This document shows, in pieces, positions 1 to 10,600 of a stretch of 64,000 nt of DNA. How positions within the stretch are numbered: position 1 is the first letter of the stretch; every line of letters starts with the position of its first letter. The notes beneath the pieces are model-generated. The model was not told the DNA's origin. It saw only the letters and a program-made list of their open reading frames with translations, and searched no databases. Both the position numbers and the translations under genes were made by a program. Where the stretch lies: assembly GCA_916613615.1 (NCBI GenBank), contig OU744721.1, positions 75,025,060-75,089,059 of the forward strand, in the 5' to 3' direction. This DNA comes from Steromphala cineraria. Its lineage: Eukaryota; Mollusca; Gastropoda; Trochida; Trochidae.

Positions 1-1351
1 ACCAATTATCTTCAATAATGGAATATTTGAAATGCATTTTCATTATAGGCTGTAATGTGTAATCTAAAATAAACTAGATTAGCGTTTGCGGGATATTGCA
101 AAAGCAGAGCAGCCCCAGAACTTTGGGTTTCGCCTTACCCTGTTCCGCCTTTTACAGGCCTCACCAAATTGGGAATTGTCTCGTGACCTTGACCTTTGAC
201 ACTCAAGGTCACAATAAATGAGTATATTTCATTGAGTATAACATTATTGTAATGAAATAAAGTGTTAAAAATTAAATTAATCCATTTTCTCCATATATGT
301 TGATCTTGCTGTGACCTTCGACAGTTAGTACCCAAAACTTTTTGAAAATGTTGTACTTCTCAAGAGATAATATATACAAAATCTAAACTTCATAGCACAA
401 AAACTTTTCAAGTTGTTGTGTTTACAAGGAATTGCAATAACTCATATCTAATGACCTTGACCTTTGACATTCAAGGTCACACAATAATTGAACACTTTTT
501 ATTGAGTATAACAATCATGTATTGATTAAAAGTGATCATAGTTAAAATTAAGCATGTTCGCTAAACCATGCTTTAGTCATGACCTTGCTGTGACCTTGAC
601 CTTTGACAGATTGTAGCCGAAACATTTTCAATTTTTTTTACTTTTCCAAGGATGATATATACCAAGTTAGAGCTTCATAGCACAAAAACTTTTCAAGTTA
701 CCGTGTTTACAAAGAATTTTGTGGTGATTTTATAACTCGTGACCTTGACCTTTGAACTTGAAAGTGAACATGTCATAATGATTCCCTGGAAGTATTAACA
801 TTTAGACATGTTCATGAGTTCTGAAAAGCTAAATGGGATAAAGTTATACCCCAATTTAGTGCATTTTGTAATAACTCATATCTCATGACCTTTAAGGTCA
901 CACAATCATTGAACACTTTTTATTGAGTATAACAATCATGTATTGATTAAAAGTGTTCATAGTTAAAATAAAGCATTTTCGCTAAAACATGCTTACGTCA
1001 TGACCTTGCTGTGACCTTGACCTTTGATGGATTGTAGCCAAAACCTTTTCAAAAATTTTTACTTTTCCAAGGGTGATATATACCAAGTTAGAGCTTCATA
1101 GCACAAAAACTTTTCAAGTTATCTCGTTTACAAGGAATTCTTAGAGTGAATACATAGCTCGTGACCTTGACCTTTGACCTTGAAAGTGAACGTGTCAAAA
1201 TCGTTCCCCCGAGGTATGAGTAGTAAGGTATGAATAAGAGTTCTGGAAAGCTTAGTGGAAAAAAGTTATAGCTAGTAGTACGAGTGCGGCGGCGGCGATG
1301 GAAACTTCAAAAAAACTGATAGCAACCCCGTCCTTAGACGGGGCTGCTAAT
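1..1351. repeat. Tandem repeat element with TGACCT half-sites
   Basis: Two long copies about 421 bp apart (the word GACCTTGCTGTGACCTTGAC starts near 581 and 1002) and a third, more diverged copy near 302 share phrases such as CATAGCACAAAAACTTTTCAAG and TGATATATACCAAGTTAGAG. TGACCTTGACCTTTGAC and variants recur about six times. No reading frame of interest is present. The right end is the hairpin at 1320-1349. The left end lies outside the window. This is a recognisable type of molluscan interspersed repeat; the exact family is not known to me. Confidence 0.8.
1320..1349. repeat. Terminal hairpin of the 5' repeat element
   Basis: TAGCAACCCCGTC and GACGGGGCTGCTA form a stem of 12 pairs with one mismatch around a CTTA loop, followed at once by A and then TTAG. 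A GC-rich 3' hairpin ending in CTAA followed by T resembles a rolling-circle (Helitron-type) terminus. The hairpin is seen; the Helitron reading is inference. Confidence 0.55.
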
Positions 1352-1755
1352 TAGTGTAAACGGTAAGCATTTGAAATTCCATACACAAATCTTATCTCAT
1401 ATGAAAATCCATTTTGTTTGTAATGATAAAACATAACATATCCCATTAGTAAGGCTTCCATGAGCCCATATGTACTCGAATGTTGGTTCGGACTTGTTGA
1501 CTCGAGTACTCAAAATACAAACTTATTAGCTTACAAAACACAATAAGATAATTGGTTGATCATGATATTTTTTATGATGCACAAGACATGTTTTTTTTCA
1601 ACTGAAACAGGTACTCTGTGACATATTGTTATGAGAAAGTAAAACACATCTTCAGATACAGGTTTTAATATTTAAAATACATTTCATGTTGTTTATTTTC
1701 TTATTTGTCATCCACATTTGATATTTTTAAAGTTAATAAAGTAACTGTATTTCAG

Positions 1756-1931
1756 GTCTGTCAAAACAGAGTCAGTGATGACAGAGTCGAACATAGATGT
1801 CAACCTACCCGAGACACAGACAGAAGCTGAAGCCATCACTAACCAGCCTCCAGCAGATATCACCTCCACAACATCAACTCAGTGTGATCCAGTCCTGACA
1901 AGGACAATATCCACCCAAACAGAGGAAACTA
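1756..1931 (+). pseudogene. Transposase 5' exon (linker region, DDE_Tnp_4 element)
   Basis: An open stretch of 58 codons plus one base at each end is preceded by a good acceptor (TGTATTTCAG) and followed by a donor (A/GTAAGA). The Thr/Glu/Gln-rich peptide (for example STTSTQCDPVLTRTISTQTE) has the low-complexity look of the linker between the N-terminal DNA-binding domain and the catalytic domain of THAP/harbinger-like transposases. Its end phase joins exactly to the coiled-coil start of the exon at 3193. No THAP or other zinc-binding exon is visible upstream, where the 1-1351 repeat begins, so the 5' end may be lost. Confidence 0.55.
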
Positions 1932-2034
1932 GTAAGACCAATAATATTTCCATCCTCTTGTCCTCTTGAGTTATACAATATTCATTCAATAACAGTGATG
2001 TAATTTTAAGCATTTAGGAAGTTTGAATGATGAG

Positions 2035-2090
2035 TAATTGTCAACAGCCTTATTCATGTGATGTACTTGAAAATAAATAAATTTGATATA
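2035..2090 (+). pseudogene. Stray duplicate of a transposase segment
   Basis: GCCTTATTCATGTGATGTAC followed by TTGAAA closely matches the transposase exon at about 3553-3580 (GCCTTATTCATTTCATGTAC, then TTGAAATTTG). The preceding bases also resemble each other (GTAATTTT on both sides). The similarity covers only about 50 bp and has no open frame, so it is a small duplicated or template-switched fragment rather than an exon. Confidence 0.4.
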
Positions 2091-2230
2091 TTTGGCATTT
2101 GACAATAAATATGGGAGTAGACAGAACAAAATGTAACCTCATGTGAATACATATTAATATTAAACTTCACAATCATTCAATTACTTAGTTTAGGTATACC
2201 TGTCATGAAATGTTGAAATACGAATTCAGG

Positions 2231-3022
2231 TTAACTGGATTCTCTCTGGACCATAGGAATTGCATGAATTTTATAAAAATTGCAGAGCTTTTCCAAAATA
2301 TAACTTTGTAGTTGAAGATCAGGAAGGACTTTTTGACAGAACGAATCTTTGCGTGTGTGAACAACATCGTAACAAAAGGGGGCACCGGTTACTAGCAACT
2401 GTCCCTGAACCTGAATATAGTGGTCATGATTCTGATTTATTGTCAAGTGTCCAAGTAGATCCCCTTTCAAGCAAAAGCCTTGAAGAGTTTGAGCTGCTTC
2501 TTTTAGATTCATGTCCAAGGCTGTGTACGGACATTTAATTTCAAGTAGTCCGGTCTGACCCGCCGCACAAACCTTGCCATCTGGAGAGGCGCCCAGGAAA
2601 CTGAGTGCAGGATTCACCACTAACCCACAGTCATGAACGTGTAAATGTTGGTTCTGCTCTGTAAATGACCTCTTAGCACTTTCCTCATTTGCTTTGCCAT
2701 ATGATGTAGGTACCGAATTAAACTGGCGCTCCTTTAGAATGCTTTCAGTGAATTTTTCACTAATCTTTCTTTGTCTTTTCACAATCCTGTGAAACTGTGA
2801 AGCGGTGACCCGATTGTTCCTTGATCGGAACCAATTTAAATCGCCACTCAGTTTCCTTGTAGTGCTTTCCAGCTCAGTGGGCTCCTCTTGACTTATGGGT
2901 GTAAGTGACATTGCTGTCACTTCCTCAGATATAGCCAAGGGGCTTGGAAGTGGGAAAGCTGTTGTACCACATTTTGATGTGATTGGTGTAGCTTTGATGT
3001 GGGTTTCTTTGTATGAATCAAG
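2231..3022 (-). CDS. SWIM-YqaJ exon 4 (nuclease domain)
   Basis: The acceptor ATATTTCAG at 3023-3024 opens LDSYKETHIKATP in phase 0; 263 codons run to TAA at 2231. It contains the whole YqaJ domain: NWFRSRNNRVTASQFHRI, SYGKANEESA, GASPDG, LLEIKCP and YIQVQGQ. All expected acidic and lysine residues of the PD-(D/E)XK core are present. It lies, in antisense, inside the intron between the two transposase exons. Confidence 0.88.
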   Translation of the reverse strand, partial: LDSYKETHIKATPITSKCGTTAFPLPSPLAISEEVTAMSLTPISQEEPTELESTTRKLSGDLNWFRSRNNRVTASQFHRIVKRQRKISEKFTESILKERQFNSVPTSYGKANEESAKRSFTEQNQHLHVHDCGLVVNPALSFLGASPDGKVCAAGQTGLLEIKCPYTALDMNLKEAAQTLQGFCLKGDLLGHLTINQNHDHYIQVQGQLLVTGAPFCYDVVHTRKDSFCQKVLPDLQLQSYILEKLCNFYKIHAIPMVQRESS

Positions 3023-6000
3023 CTGAAATATAAAGATAATGAGTTTATAATTATGAATTCAATTGTGCCCTTCCTCTGATAAACATTACTTTGGTTTTGT
3101 TTTCCTTAATTTACTTGTAATCATAATACTAATCGTTACAATAATCTAGTATTTCCCACACATGTTACTGACACTAAAAATCTTTTTTGCAGTCTACTCT
3201 GAGCTGGATGTCCAGGAAAAAGTGAAGAAATTGCAGAGAGAAATTGAAGATCAGAAGCCGAGAGGGTGGTACAGAATGAGTTTTACCCAGAACATGTAAA
3301 TGGATCCAAGATAAAGAATCTCTTCAAATATTACACAGGGCTTCCTTATGCAACTTTTCTGGTTCTATTTACATTTCTTTTCCCTAATGGAGAAATTGTG
3401 TACAGTACTCAGAGAAAAGGAAAGACATTAGACAAATTTCAACTGAAGATCAATTGTTTCTGGTACTTTGTAGGCTTAGAAATGGCTTCCATTTGAAGGA
3501 TCTTGCATTCCGCTTCTCAATATCTGTGCAATCAGCCAGTGTAATTTTCAATAGCCTTATTCATTTCATGTACTTGAAATTTGGATATCTGTCATATTGG
3601 CCCCATAGAGATGTCATCATAGAAAATATGACTCCTGATTACAGAAAGGAATTTCCTACATCTATAGCTATTATTGATTGTACAGAACTTAAGACACAAG
3701 CACCATCAGCTTTCGATTGTCAATCTCAGTGCTACTCTGAATATAAGTCTAACACCACATTAAAATGTTTAGTAGCTGTTGACCCAAGGGGATCTGTTAT
3801 GTTTGTTTCACTTCTATTTTCAGGTTCTATTTCTGACAATGAAATTTGTATTGACAGTGGTTTTTACAATCACCTTAGGAAGTTAAAGGAGCAGGGATAT
3901 ATTCATGACCGAAGTGCCATATTGGCTGATAAGGGTTTTCGTATTGCTTCAAAGTTGTCAGAATTAAACATAAATTTGAATATACAACCTTTTGCTTCAT
4001 GTACATCACAAATGCAGTAGGAGATGTCACAGAAACAAAGTGAATTGCAGCCCACCGGATTCATGTTGAACGATCAATTAACAGGATAAAAAAACTTAAA
4101 CTTGTTAACAGAAGAATACCAGTCAGTTTTTTTCATATGATTAATGACTTTTGGTTTGTGTGCGCCATTTTGACAAATTTTCTACCTACTCTAGTGAAAA
4201 AATAATTCAATTCTATTGATTTGTTCATGAAGTGCAATGTTTTACTCACATACTGAGTAAGGGAAGATCCCAGTTGTACAGGCCCTAGGGCTAGATTCTC
4301 CTCTGGAGCAGTCTCCTTCAGTAGGTAGGACAGGGGTGAGCTTGTTAGACACGTTAGTGCTTCAATTGATCAACTCTCAGGTTGGGGAATTCTGAAGCAT
4401 ATATTCCATTTTATATTGTTACTCTTTAAATCTTTGAATAATCACATGTGTTCAACAATTGCCGGTTATAAATGCTTCTTGAAATAACTGATTGCCTGCT
4501 TTGATTAATTACCTTTTGTTTACTTAAAGTCAGTCAGGGACTTGAAATTTCATGTGACTGGTCAACATCTTTTACTTATCCGGTATTTTACTTATCCAAA
4601 CCTGTGAAAATCTGGAGATGATAACCTAATCAATGTCAACAAATACATGTAGTTACAAACTATAAGACAGCAACTTTATGTGATGACATGATTTATTGCA
4701 TGTTTATAATTGATTATGTACATAGCACTGTGAAATACAAATGTATAGTGGATCATTGTTAAAAAAAACTGTCATAAGAGATTGTCTCTTAGCAAAGCTT
4801 TTCTTCATGTCCTTTTCTGCAACATAGTTTGCCACCATGTTGAGGCCTGTCATTACAGTGTCAGCCCTTGTATATGGGTTATGAGTACTCAATAATTGAA
4901 TTGTTTTCAGTGTTTGTATAGGTGATTGGTTTGGTCATTTATACTACCGGTATTTCTCAGTACTCTACCTAAACTTGTATTCACTGTGAGTGCATAACTG
5001 TTTAAAACATGTAAAACATAATTTCCACTGGCCATTGTGGTCAATATTTAATCAAAGCACCTGTTGATAATGATATCAATCAATGCATTGGATATTAAAT
5101 ATATGAAATATTATTACCTCTCACTGTGATAATAATGTGTTATGTAAATTGTTGAGGATAAAAGTCATGTTTTTATACTCGTTAAGTCTATGAAAATGTA
5201 TTTAATAAACCATTTTTCTTCCAAATTTTGTTTTTTTAATATTTTTAAATTTTTTAGCTCATCAGACCTTAAAGGTCAGATGGGCTTAAATGGCATTGGT
5301 TGGCATCCAATCGTCAGGCGTGGTCCGGCGTCCATAAACTTTCCACATGTTTTACTTCTTATTTAATTTGATTTAATTGGCATCTGTCAACAATTTTCAA
5401 ATTCATTTGTCCAGGTATTGTGTGTAATTAAGTTTATTTCTGATGAGCTACAGAGTCCATGGCTTTATTTAAACGAATAATTACTACAAACCTTTGTTTG
5501 GATAAATTTGCCATGACTGGCTTTCTCTTTTTGTTTGGTATTGTTGGTTTTGCCAAAACCATTGCGACAACTGGGGCGGGCTTGATTTTGGAGCCCCTTG
5601 GTTTATGCCACTGCTGGGGGAGTGATGTGACAGAGAGGTCAGCAGGTACATCTGTCAGACCCATCTTCTTGTAGTGGGACAGGGTCTGTACTAGACCCAC
5701 AACGTGGGCACATGTACCAGAGGCCCTATAAAATATATGACAAAGATTAACATCAATGTTTTAGGATGAGAATGCATTTATTCAACATAGGGTAATTTTT
5801 CAGATCAACTAATCAGAATCAAGTATACACCAAAGTCATGTTACAATAGACTATATATATATCTTGTAGCACTGCAGTACTGCAGTAGGCCTACCGATTT
5901 TATGCAAAATATACCCCTACCACAGGACATATCCGGATTTATTTATTTATAATTTCACATTTTGAAGTTTACACATATTCCCGAACGTTGATTGGTCTAG

Positions 6001-8461
6001 GGCATGGTCATGTGATCTAAGTTTCGTCGATTCATTTCCCATGAACTCACAAAAATAGTGTTCATACTTGTGTGAACGTTCACCGGAACTACTTTAATTC
6101 TTCGCCCAACACCAAATCAAATGTTATCAATATTTTTACCAATTGAACTTTAATGATTTTAATCATATCAATGTTTGCCAAGTAATGTACTTTGAATTTT
6201 TTATGTAAAAACATTCATTGTATCATTTGCTTTTAATAATAAGCTAAACAATTGATGAAGAATAAATCTGATCAGAGGCATTTACGTGTTCTATACAGTA
6301 TACAGTAGTGTTCCTGATCTGATCGAGAACGGAACGAGATGCATCCACTGATGCTTTATAATTTGACATTACGATCAATATAGGGTTCTGTACGCCGTAA
6401 CTAAGACAACCATATACTCACGATGTATACACCAAAGACGAAAGAGTGCTGATAGAGCAGTTATTATAATAAAAAATACCACTTTTGTTCACATATTTTG
6501 ACGAAGATACCCCTGCAAATGGCGGCCGGCATGACAGTGAAGCGACGTTATGCATAAGGCAGATAACTCTGATCTCCTGTCCTTGCGCGAGGAGATTTTA
6601 TCATAGTGTGCGCTTCATTTAGCATATCGTCGTATAGCGTGTTCTCTAATTATACAGAACATTGACAAATTCCGATAACAGTCAGATTGTTTCCAAATTG
6701 GGATTATTTCTTGTCGTATGTCGCAGTGTTACTCGTTCAAAGGACAAAAAAGGTTTATATCAATCCGCCGTTCCATTCCATATATGGTGCGAAATTATAA
6801 GAATTGAATGTCAGTTTGTGTGTTTGCACTGGAAAATGAACGATGTCAAAGCTACATTCAAACTCGTGTGAACCCGCTCGCAAGCTCGCTGGGTTCACAC
6901 GAGTTTGAATGTAGCTTTGACATCGTTCATTTTCCAGTGCAAACACACAAACTGACATTCAATTCTTAAATAATTTCACACTCTGAAGTTTACACATATC
7001 CTCGAACGTTGATTGGTCTAGGGCATGGTCATGTGATCGAAGATTCATCGATTCATTTCCCATGAACTCACAAAAAACAGTGTTCATACTTGTGTGAACG
7101 TTGACCGGAACTACTTTGATTCTCCGTCCAACATCAAACCAAATGTTATTCAAGAATTTGTTAGTAAAAATTACCAATGGAATTGTAATTATAGCTTTAT
7201 TTTCCAAGGAGATTATTTTGATTTGAAAACATTCACTTTTATCATTTGTTTTAGATCAATTGATAGGCTAATCATTTAGATTGCAAAATAGCCTAGTAGA
7301 TCTGATCGAACGGAACGAGATGAATATTTACATTACGGTCATTATTGAGTACTGTAAAGCGTAACAAAGACAGTCTTCATACTCACGATGTATACACAAG
7401 AGATGACAATTATCGATAGAGCAGTTACATGTCACTTATTACTGTTGTTTACATATTTTGACGAAGATACCCCTGCAAATGGCGGCCAGCATGACACGAC
7501 GTCTAATGCATAAATGTAAGGCAGATAACTCTGATCTCTTGTCCTTGCACGAAGGGATTTTATACAAGTTTGCGCTTCATTTAGAAATTCTTTGTGCATC
7601 ATGTTATCTTATCTCATATATAACACAGACTTATTTTGATAAATATTCAGTTTCTTTTCAAATTGGGATTATTTCTGGTCGCATGTCGCAGTGTTACTCG
7701 TTCAAAGGAAAAAAACAGTATTCATATCACTCCGCCGTTCCATTCCATATATAGTGCGAAATTATAAGAATTGAATGTCAGTTTGTGTGTTTGCACTGGA
7801 AAATGAACGATGTAAAAGCTACATTCAAACTTTCATGTGAACCCGCTCGCAAGCTCGCTGGGTTCACACAAGTTTGAATGTAGCTTTTACATCGTTCATT
7901 TTCCAGTGCAAACACACAAACTGACATTCAATTCTTAATTGTTGGGACACAAGTTTCATTATAACACCGAACCTGATTGACATATGAACACAAATGACAA
8001 AAGATTCTATCGTTTCCTAATATTTGGCAACAGAATGACGGAACTACGTCCTGGGACATTTCGATTGAATGACCTTGACCTGTCAAATTTACGCAAATTA
8101 GCCATGTGCTTCATTTTGCTGCTTCCAAGCTGCTACGAAGTTGCAGATTTCTCGGAGAAAGGTTATTTGTTACTTACCCTGCCTCACATGTGCAATGACT
8201 GAAGGAAATACATTTATTTGGCTGGCAAATCGTCAAGTTGACCGTGTGAGGTGGCTCAGACTTCCTCATAGAGCGGTATGAAAAACATCGAACATCTGTC
8301 TCATTCTCGTGGACACTGTACAATTTTACGCCAAAAATATAGCCTAAAACAAAATTAGAATAACCTCGCTCTTTTGCCCTCTTTGAAAGCGTCAGGGAAC
8401 GGAAATATTCAATGTTTATGTCGTCGCTGAGAATATCGAGTTTCGCGGGGCGTGACGCCAT
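2231..8461 (-). CDS. SWIM zinc finger-YqaJ nuclease gene (4 exons, 466 aa)
   Basis: Four minus-strand exons (8461-8178, 5725-5492, 4340-4250, 3022-2231) join with matching phases to 1401 bases, 466 codons and a stop. A SWIM finger spans the first junction (C90-T-C92, C100-A-H102). The C-terminal half is a YqaJ/lambda-exonuclease-like PD-(D/E)XK nuclease: GASPDG (D351), LLEIKCP (E364, K366) and YIQVQGQ (407-409 region). Such proteins are known as the second protein of some eukaryotic DNA transposons (ISL2EU-type, from memory) and as free genomic copies. The frame is intact although the partner transposase on the opposite strand is broken. Intron 1 carries two hairpin elements; intron 3 holds the transposase catalytic exon in antisense. 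The role is likely DNA-end processing during transposition; host use is possible but unproven. Confidence 0.82.
3193..4205 (+). pseudogene. DDE_Tnp_4 (ISL2EU/harbinger-like) transposase, frameshifted
   Basis: The acceptor TCTTTTTTGCAG opens a coiled-coil start (YSELDVQEKVKKLQREIE). Next come the helical segment FKYYTGLPYATFLVLFTF, STEDQLFLVLCRLRNGFHL and the DDE core. The triad is readable: IIDCTE (about 3673), LADKGF (about 3925) and HVERSI (about 4065). Reading through needs frame changes near 3262, 3430-3440 and 4015-4020, and there is an in-frame TGA at about 4041, so the copy is dead. The end is at TAA 4203-4205. It sits entirely inside intron 3 of the antisense SWIM-YqaJ gene. Confidence 0.85.
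4250..4340 (-). CDS. SWIM-YqaJ exon 3
   Basis: This is a 91-base exon: one base completes the Ser codon, then 30 codons (SPLSYLLKETAPEENL...). The donor ACTCAGTAT/GTGAGT is strong; the acceptor (CTAACAAG) is weak, so the 5' edge is the least certain boundary. Phases agree with both neighbouring exons. Confidence 0.65.
5247..5360 (+). repeat. Terminal fragment of the TAGCTCATCAG repeat family
   Basis: TTTTTAGCTCATCAGACCTT, followed by GGTCAGATGGGC and a CGTC/CGTCC-rich stretch, matches the ends of the element at 11064-11743. This is a very common bivalve repeat end. Only one end is visible; the other limit is unclear. It lies in intron 2 of the SWIM-YqaJ gene. Confidence 0.6.
5492..5725 (-). 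CDS. SWIM-YqaJ exon 2
   Basis: The acceptor ATATTTTATAG precedes a single G that completes the split codon from exon 1. The exon continues ASGTCAHVVGLVQTLSHY, which supplies the CxH half of the SWIM finger. The basic segment LPQQWHKPRGSKIKP follows. The donor is AAAG/GTTTGT and leaves phase 2, matched by exon 3. Confidence 0.82.
5949..6968 (+). mobile_element. Hairpin-ended non-autonomous element, copy A
   Basis: This is a 1.02-kb unit beginning ATAATTTCACATTTTGAAG and ending in a long palindrome (6798-6968) that closes with CAATTCTTA. It is alignable along its full length with copy B, which starts at the very next base. No protein is coded. It carries CCGGAACTACTTT at 6083, a motif shared with both recombinase loci. 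It lies in intron 1 of the SWIM-YqaJ gene. The element class is inferred; see the findings on Crypton-like ends. Confidence 0.7.
6798..6968. repeat. Long palindrome ending copy A
   Basis: Arms of about 78 nt (6798-6875 and 6891-6968) are essentially perfect inverted repeats. The loop contains GCTCGC twice around AA. The outer end is TAAGAATTG / CAATTCTTA. Extruded, this would form one of the most stable hairpins in the window. Confidence 0.92.
6969..7937 (+). mobile_element. Hairpin-ended non-autonomous element, copy B
   Basis: Second unit, 0.97 kb, head to tail with copy A and with no spacer. It shares CGAACGTTGATTGGTCTAGG, CCGGAACTACTTT (7105), GCAAATGGCGGCC and the terminal palindrome, with scattered substitutions and small indels, so the copies are not a recent assembly duplicate. 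It ends CAATTCTTA at 7937. Confidence 0.7.
7765..7937. repeat. Long palindrome ending copy B
   Basis: Inverted arms of about 78 nt (7765-7843 region and 7860-7937) are very similar to those of copy A. The loop again has GCTCGC-AA-GCTCGC. The copy-specific base changes (GTCAAAGC in A, GTAAAAGC in B) are present in both arms of each copy, so the arms stay matched. Confidence 0.92.
8178..8461 (-). CDS. SWIM-YqaJ exon 1
   Basis: The ATG at 8461 opens MASRPAKLDILSDD. The frame runs to a strong donor (CAGG/GTAAGTA) at 8178, ending in phase 2. The end of the exon carries the first half of the SWIM finger (HCTCEAG). The segment with SMRKSEPPH resembles the conserved stretch that precedes SWIM in this family. 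Just upstream are a CTCA-tailed SINE-like end and no other coding signal. Confidence 0.8.
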
Positions 8462-8479
8462 TACGACAACTTTGTCCCC

Positions 8480-8582
8480 CCTAATATTTCAGCCAATCAC
8501 GTTGTAGAGGCCGGGGCTTATCGCTCCGGACTGGATCGGTCTATTGCTAGGACACGTTAAACACCACCTCACTCACTCACTC
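8480..8582 (+). repeat. SINE-like 3' end with CTCA tail
   Basis: GACACGTTAAACACCACCTC followed by ACTCACTCACTCACT is a tail type common in molluscan short interspersed elements. The body upstream (GCTCCGGACTGGATCGG) is not clearly tRNA-like. The limits are approximate. Confidence 0.45.
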
Positions 8583-10600
8583 ACTATTGCTAGGAGACAA
8601 GTAGCTTAACAAGTGAACATTATTGTACCACAAGTTCAACCAACCTGAAAAGCTCTATGGATATAGTTTCACAGGCCCGAGAAGCTTTATGAATATGGTT
8701 TTAGATGACCATATGTGTTGTCTATTATTCATTGGTGTTTGTCTTTTTTGATGATGGTGCTTAAATATTTTGTTGTGATATAAATATTTCATAGTTGATG
8801 TGGCCTTGAACCGATAACGTCCATCCAGTGTTGTGCACAGACACTTTGACATGGATTTTTATTTATGAATTTTATTGACCTTGTTGTGTATATTTCCATG
8901 AAAACATAACCTAAACATTTTTTTTAAAGAACAAAGCTTTCAAAATGATTAGACCTAGCTCAATGAAACATGGATTTTTTGGGTTGTCCAACTTCTGCAG
9001 ATCTTCAAATTTTTTCAGTTTTCATAGAACAGGAAACTCATTTTTTTCAATCGCTGACTTTGTCCTTTTAGTTGTTTTATATATTTCAAGACAAAGATCA
9101 GTGGGACTTATCCTATAATGACTACTGTTGATAATTTGATATAAACACGCATGAAGCTTTTTTAGTTGGTCATGGAAAAGTCTGTGAAGTACTGTTGCTT
9201 TCAAGTAATAAACCCTGTCTTGATAACCCTTGAAAAATGTTGATAGATATTGTTTCATAATAAGAATCATTATTTTGTTGCTAAATTTAGCAATTTTGTC
9301 CATGTCATGTCATAACTAAGAGAAAGGTTTAACCATGCCCGCAAAATGATTTTGCATTTTGTGTTGAAACAAATACTGTCTGCAAATAAGGTTTAAAAGT
9401 GTTAAAAGTGATATTTTACCTAATTTTGATTCAAGTAACTGTCTTGTTAACAGATACACCATTAAAAAAAATTGCAAGTTGTCTGTGTGAGTCACAATGA
9501 TAAAAGCACCTTCTTGTCACCTTAATGAAAATAAAGTTTGGAACATTCAGCATTGCAACTTGTCAATTGATGATGTACAGATTTTTAAGCAACAATAGAC
9601 AATCTCTTGGAAAACTAACAAGTAACTAACAAACTATAAAATCGAATAATTTTTTTTATTTAAAAATGTACATATTTATTATTTTACACTTAATCACATT
9701 TTTAGCTCATCTGCCCATGTGCCTGAAGCATAAGCTTAACAAGAAACCCAACATTGTTGAGATGTAAGTAAAAGTAATTAAGTGCGTGAATGATTGTACT
9801 GTTTGCTTTCAAACGACATATAAACTATGTTAATAAACTCACTCATTACGTAACACATTATGTTGTGACTGATTCTAAAAAGCAGCTTTCGAATTTGTTA
9901 TTCAAATAGTCAACAAATTAATTTGCTGTTTCTCGTTTAATTGAGGAAAACCAATGTATACCAATAATTACAACAAAAAAATTGCCTCGCTGCCGTAGGC
10001 TCTTGTCGATATGAAACAAATGTATGTAATTTTGCTTCAGTCTGATACAGTGTTACATGTATAGTATAATTTTCATAATCATAAAAACCCTTTTGTTTGC
10101 TTGATGCACTAGCCCGATATATATTGTATCCCTTGTTAAAAAAAAAGTTTTCACAAACAATGCAATCATTCTTTCAGTTTGTATTAAGAACTGCAAAAGT
10201 CAAATTGAGACTGCTATGTAAGACATATACTAAACACCATGAATAGTATAAATTGCACTACATGTCATATTTTGTGCTTTGTAAGAGATCATTTTTAGAG
10301 ACAATCATAGACAATTGAAAAGTAGATATTATTTCTATAGTTGTTTTAAACAGGTCACGAGTCATGAATTCAAATGGAAATGACATTTACAGTTCAACTT
10401 TCAACAATTTTGTGTAATAATACCTCTGTTATGGCATTAAGATTCGTTTCCTATTTGAAATTATACAATATGTCTTATAAATTGATTTATTATATGTCCT
10501 GCTTTTAAACAGTTATCAAAATCTCCAAAGAAGTCGATTGAACTTTTTCAATTAATACAAATAGTTAAATTTAATAATTCCACAAGTTACACTACATTAT
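8583..10600. other. AT-rich spacer
   Basis: No supported gene. A short TTTTTAGCTCATCTG fragment near 9700 matches the end of the TAGCTCATCAG repeat family. The rest is AT-rich sequence with no repeat or long frame I can support. Confidence 0.5.

Noticed and set aside
2260..2538. Plus-strand frame of 92 codons
   Set aside because: It lies opposite the YqaJ exon and has no domain resemblance; antisense shadow.
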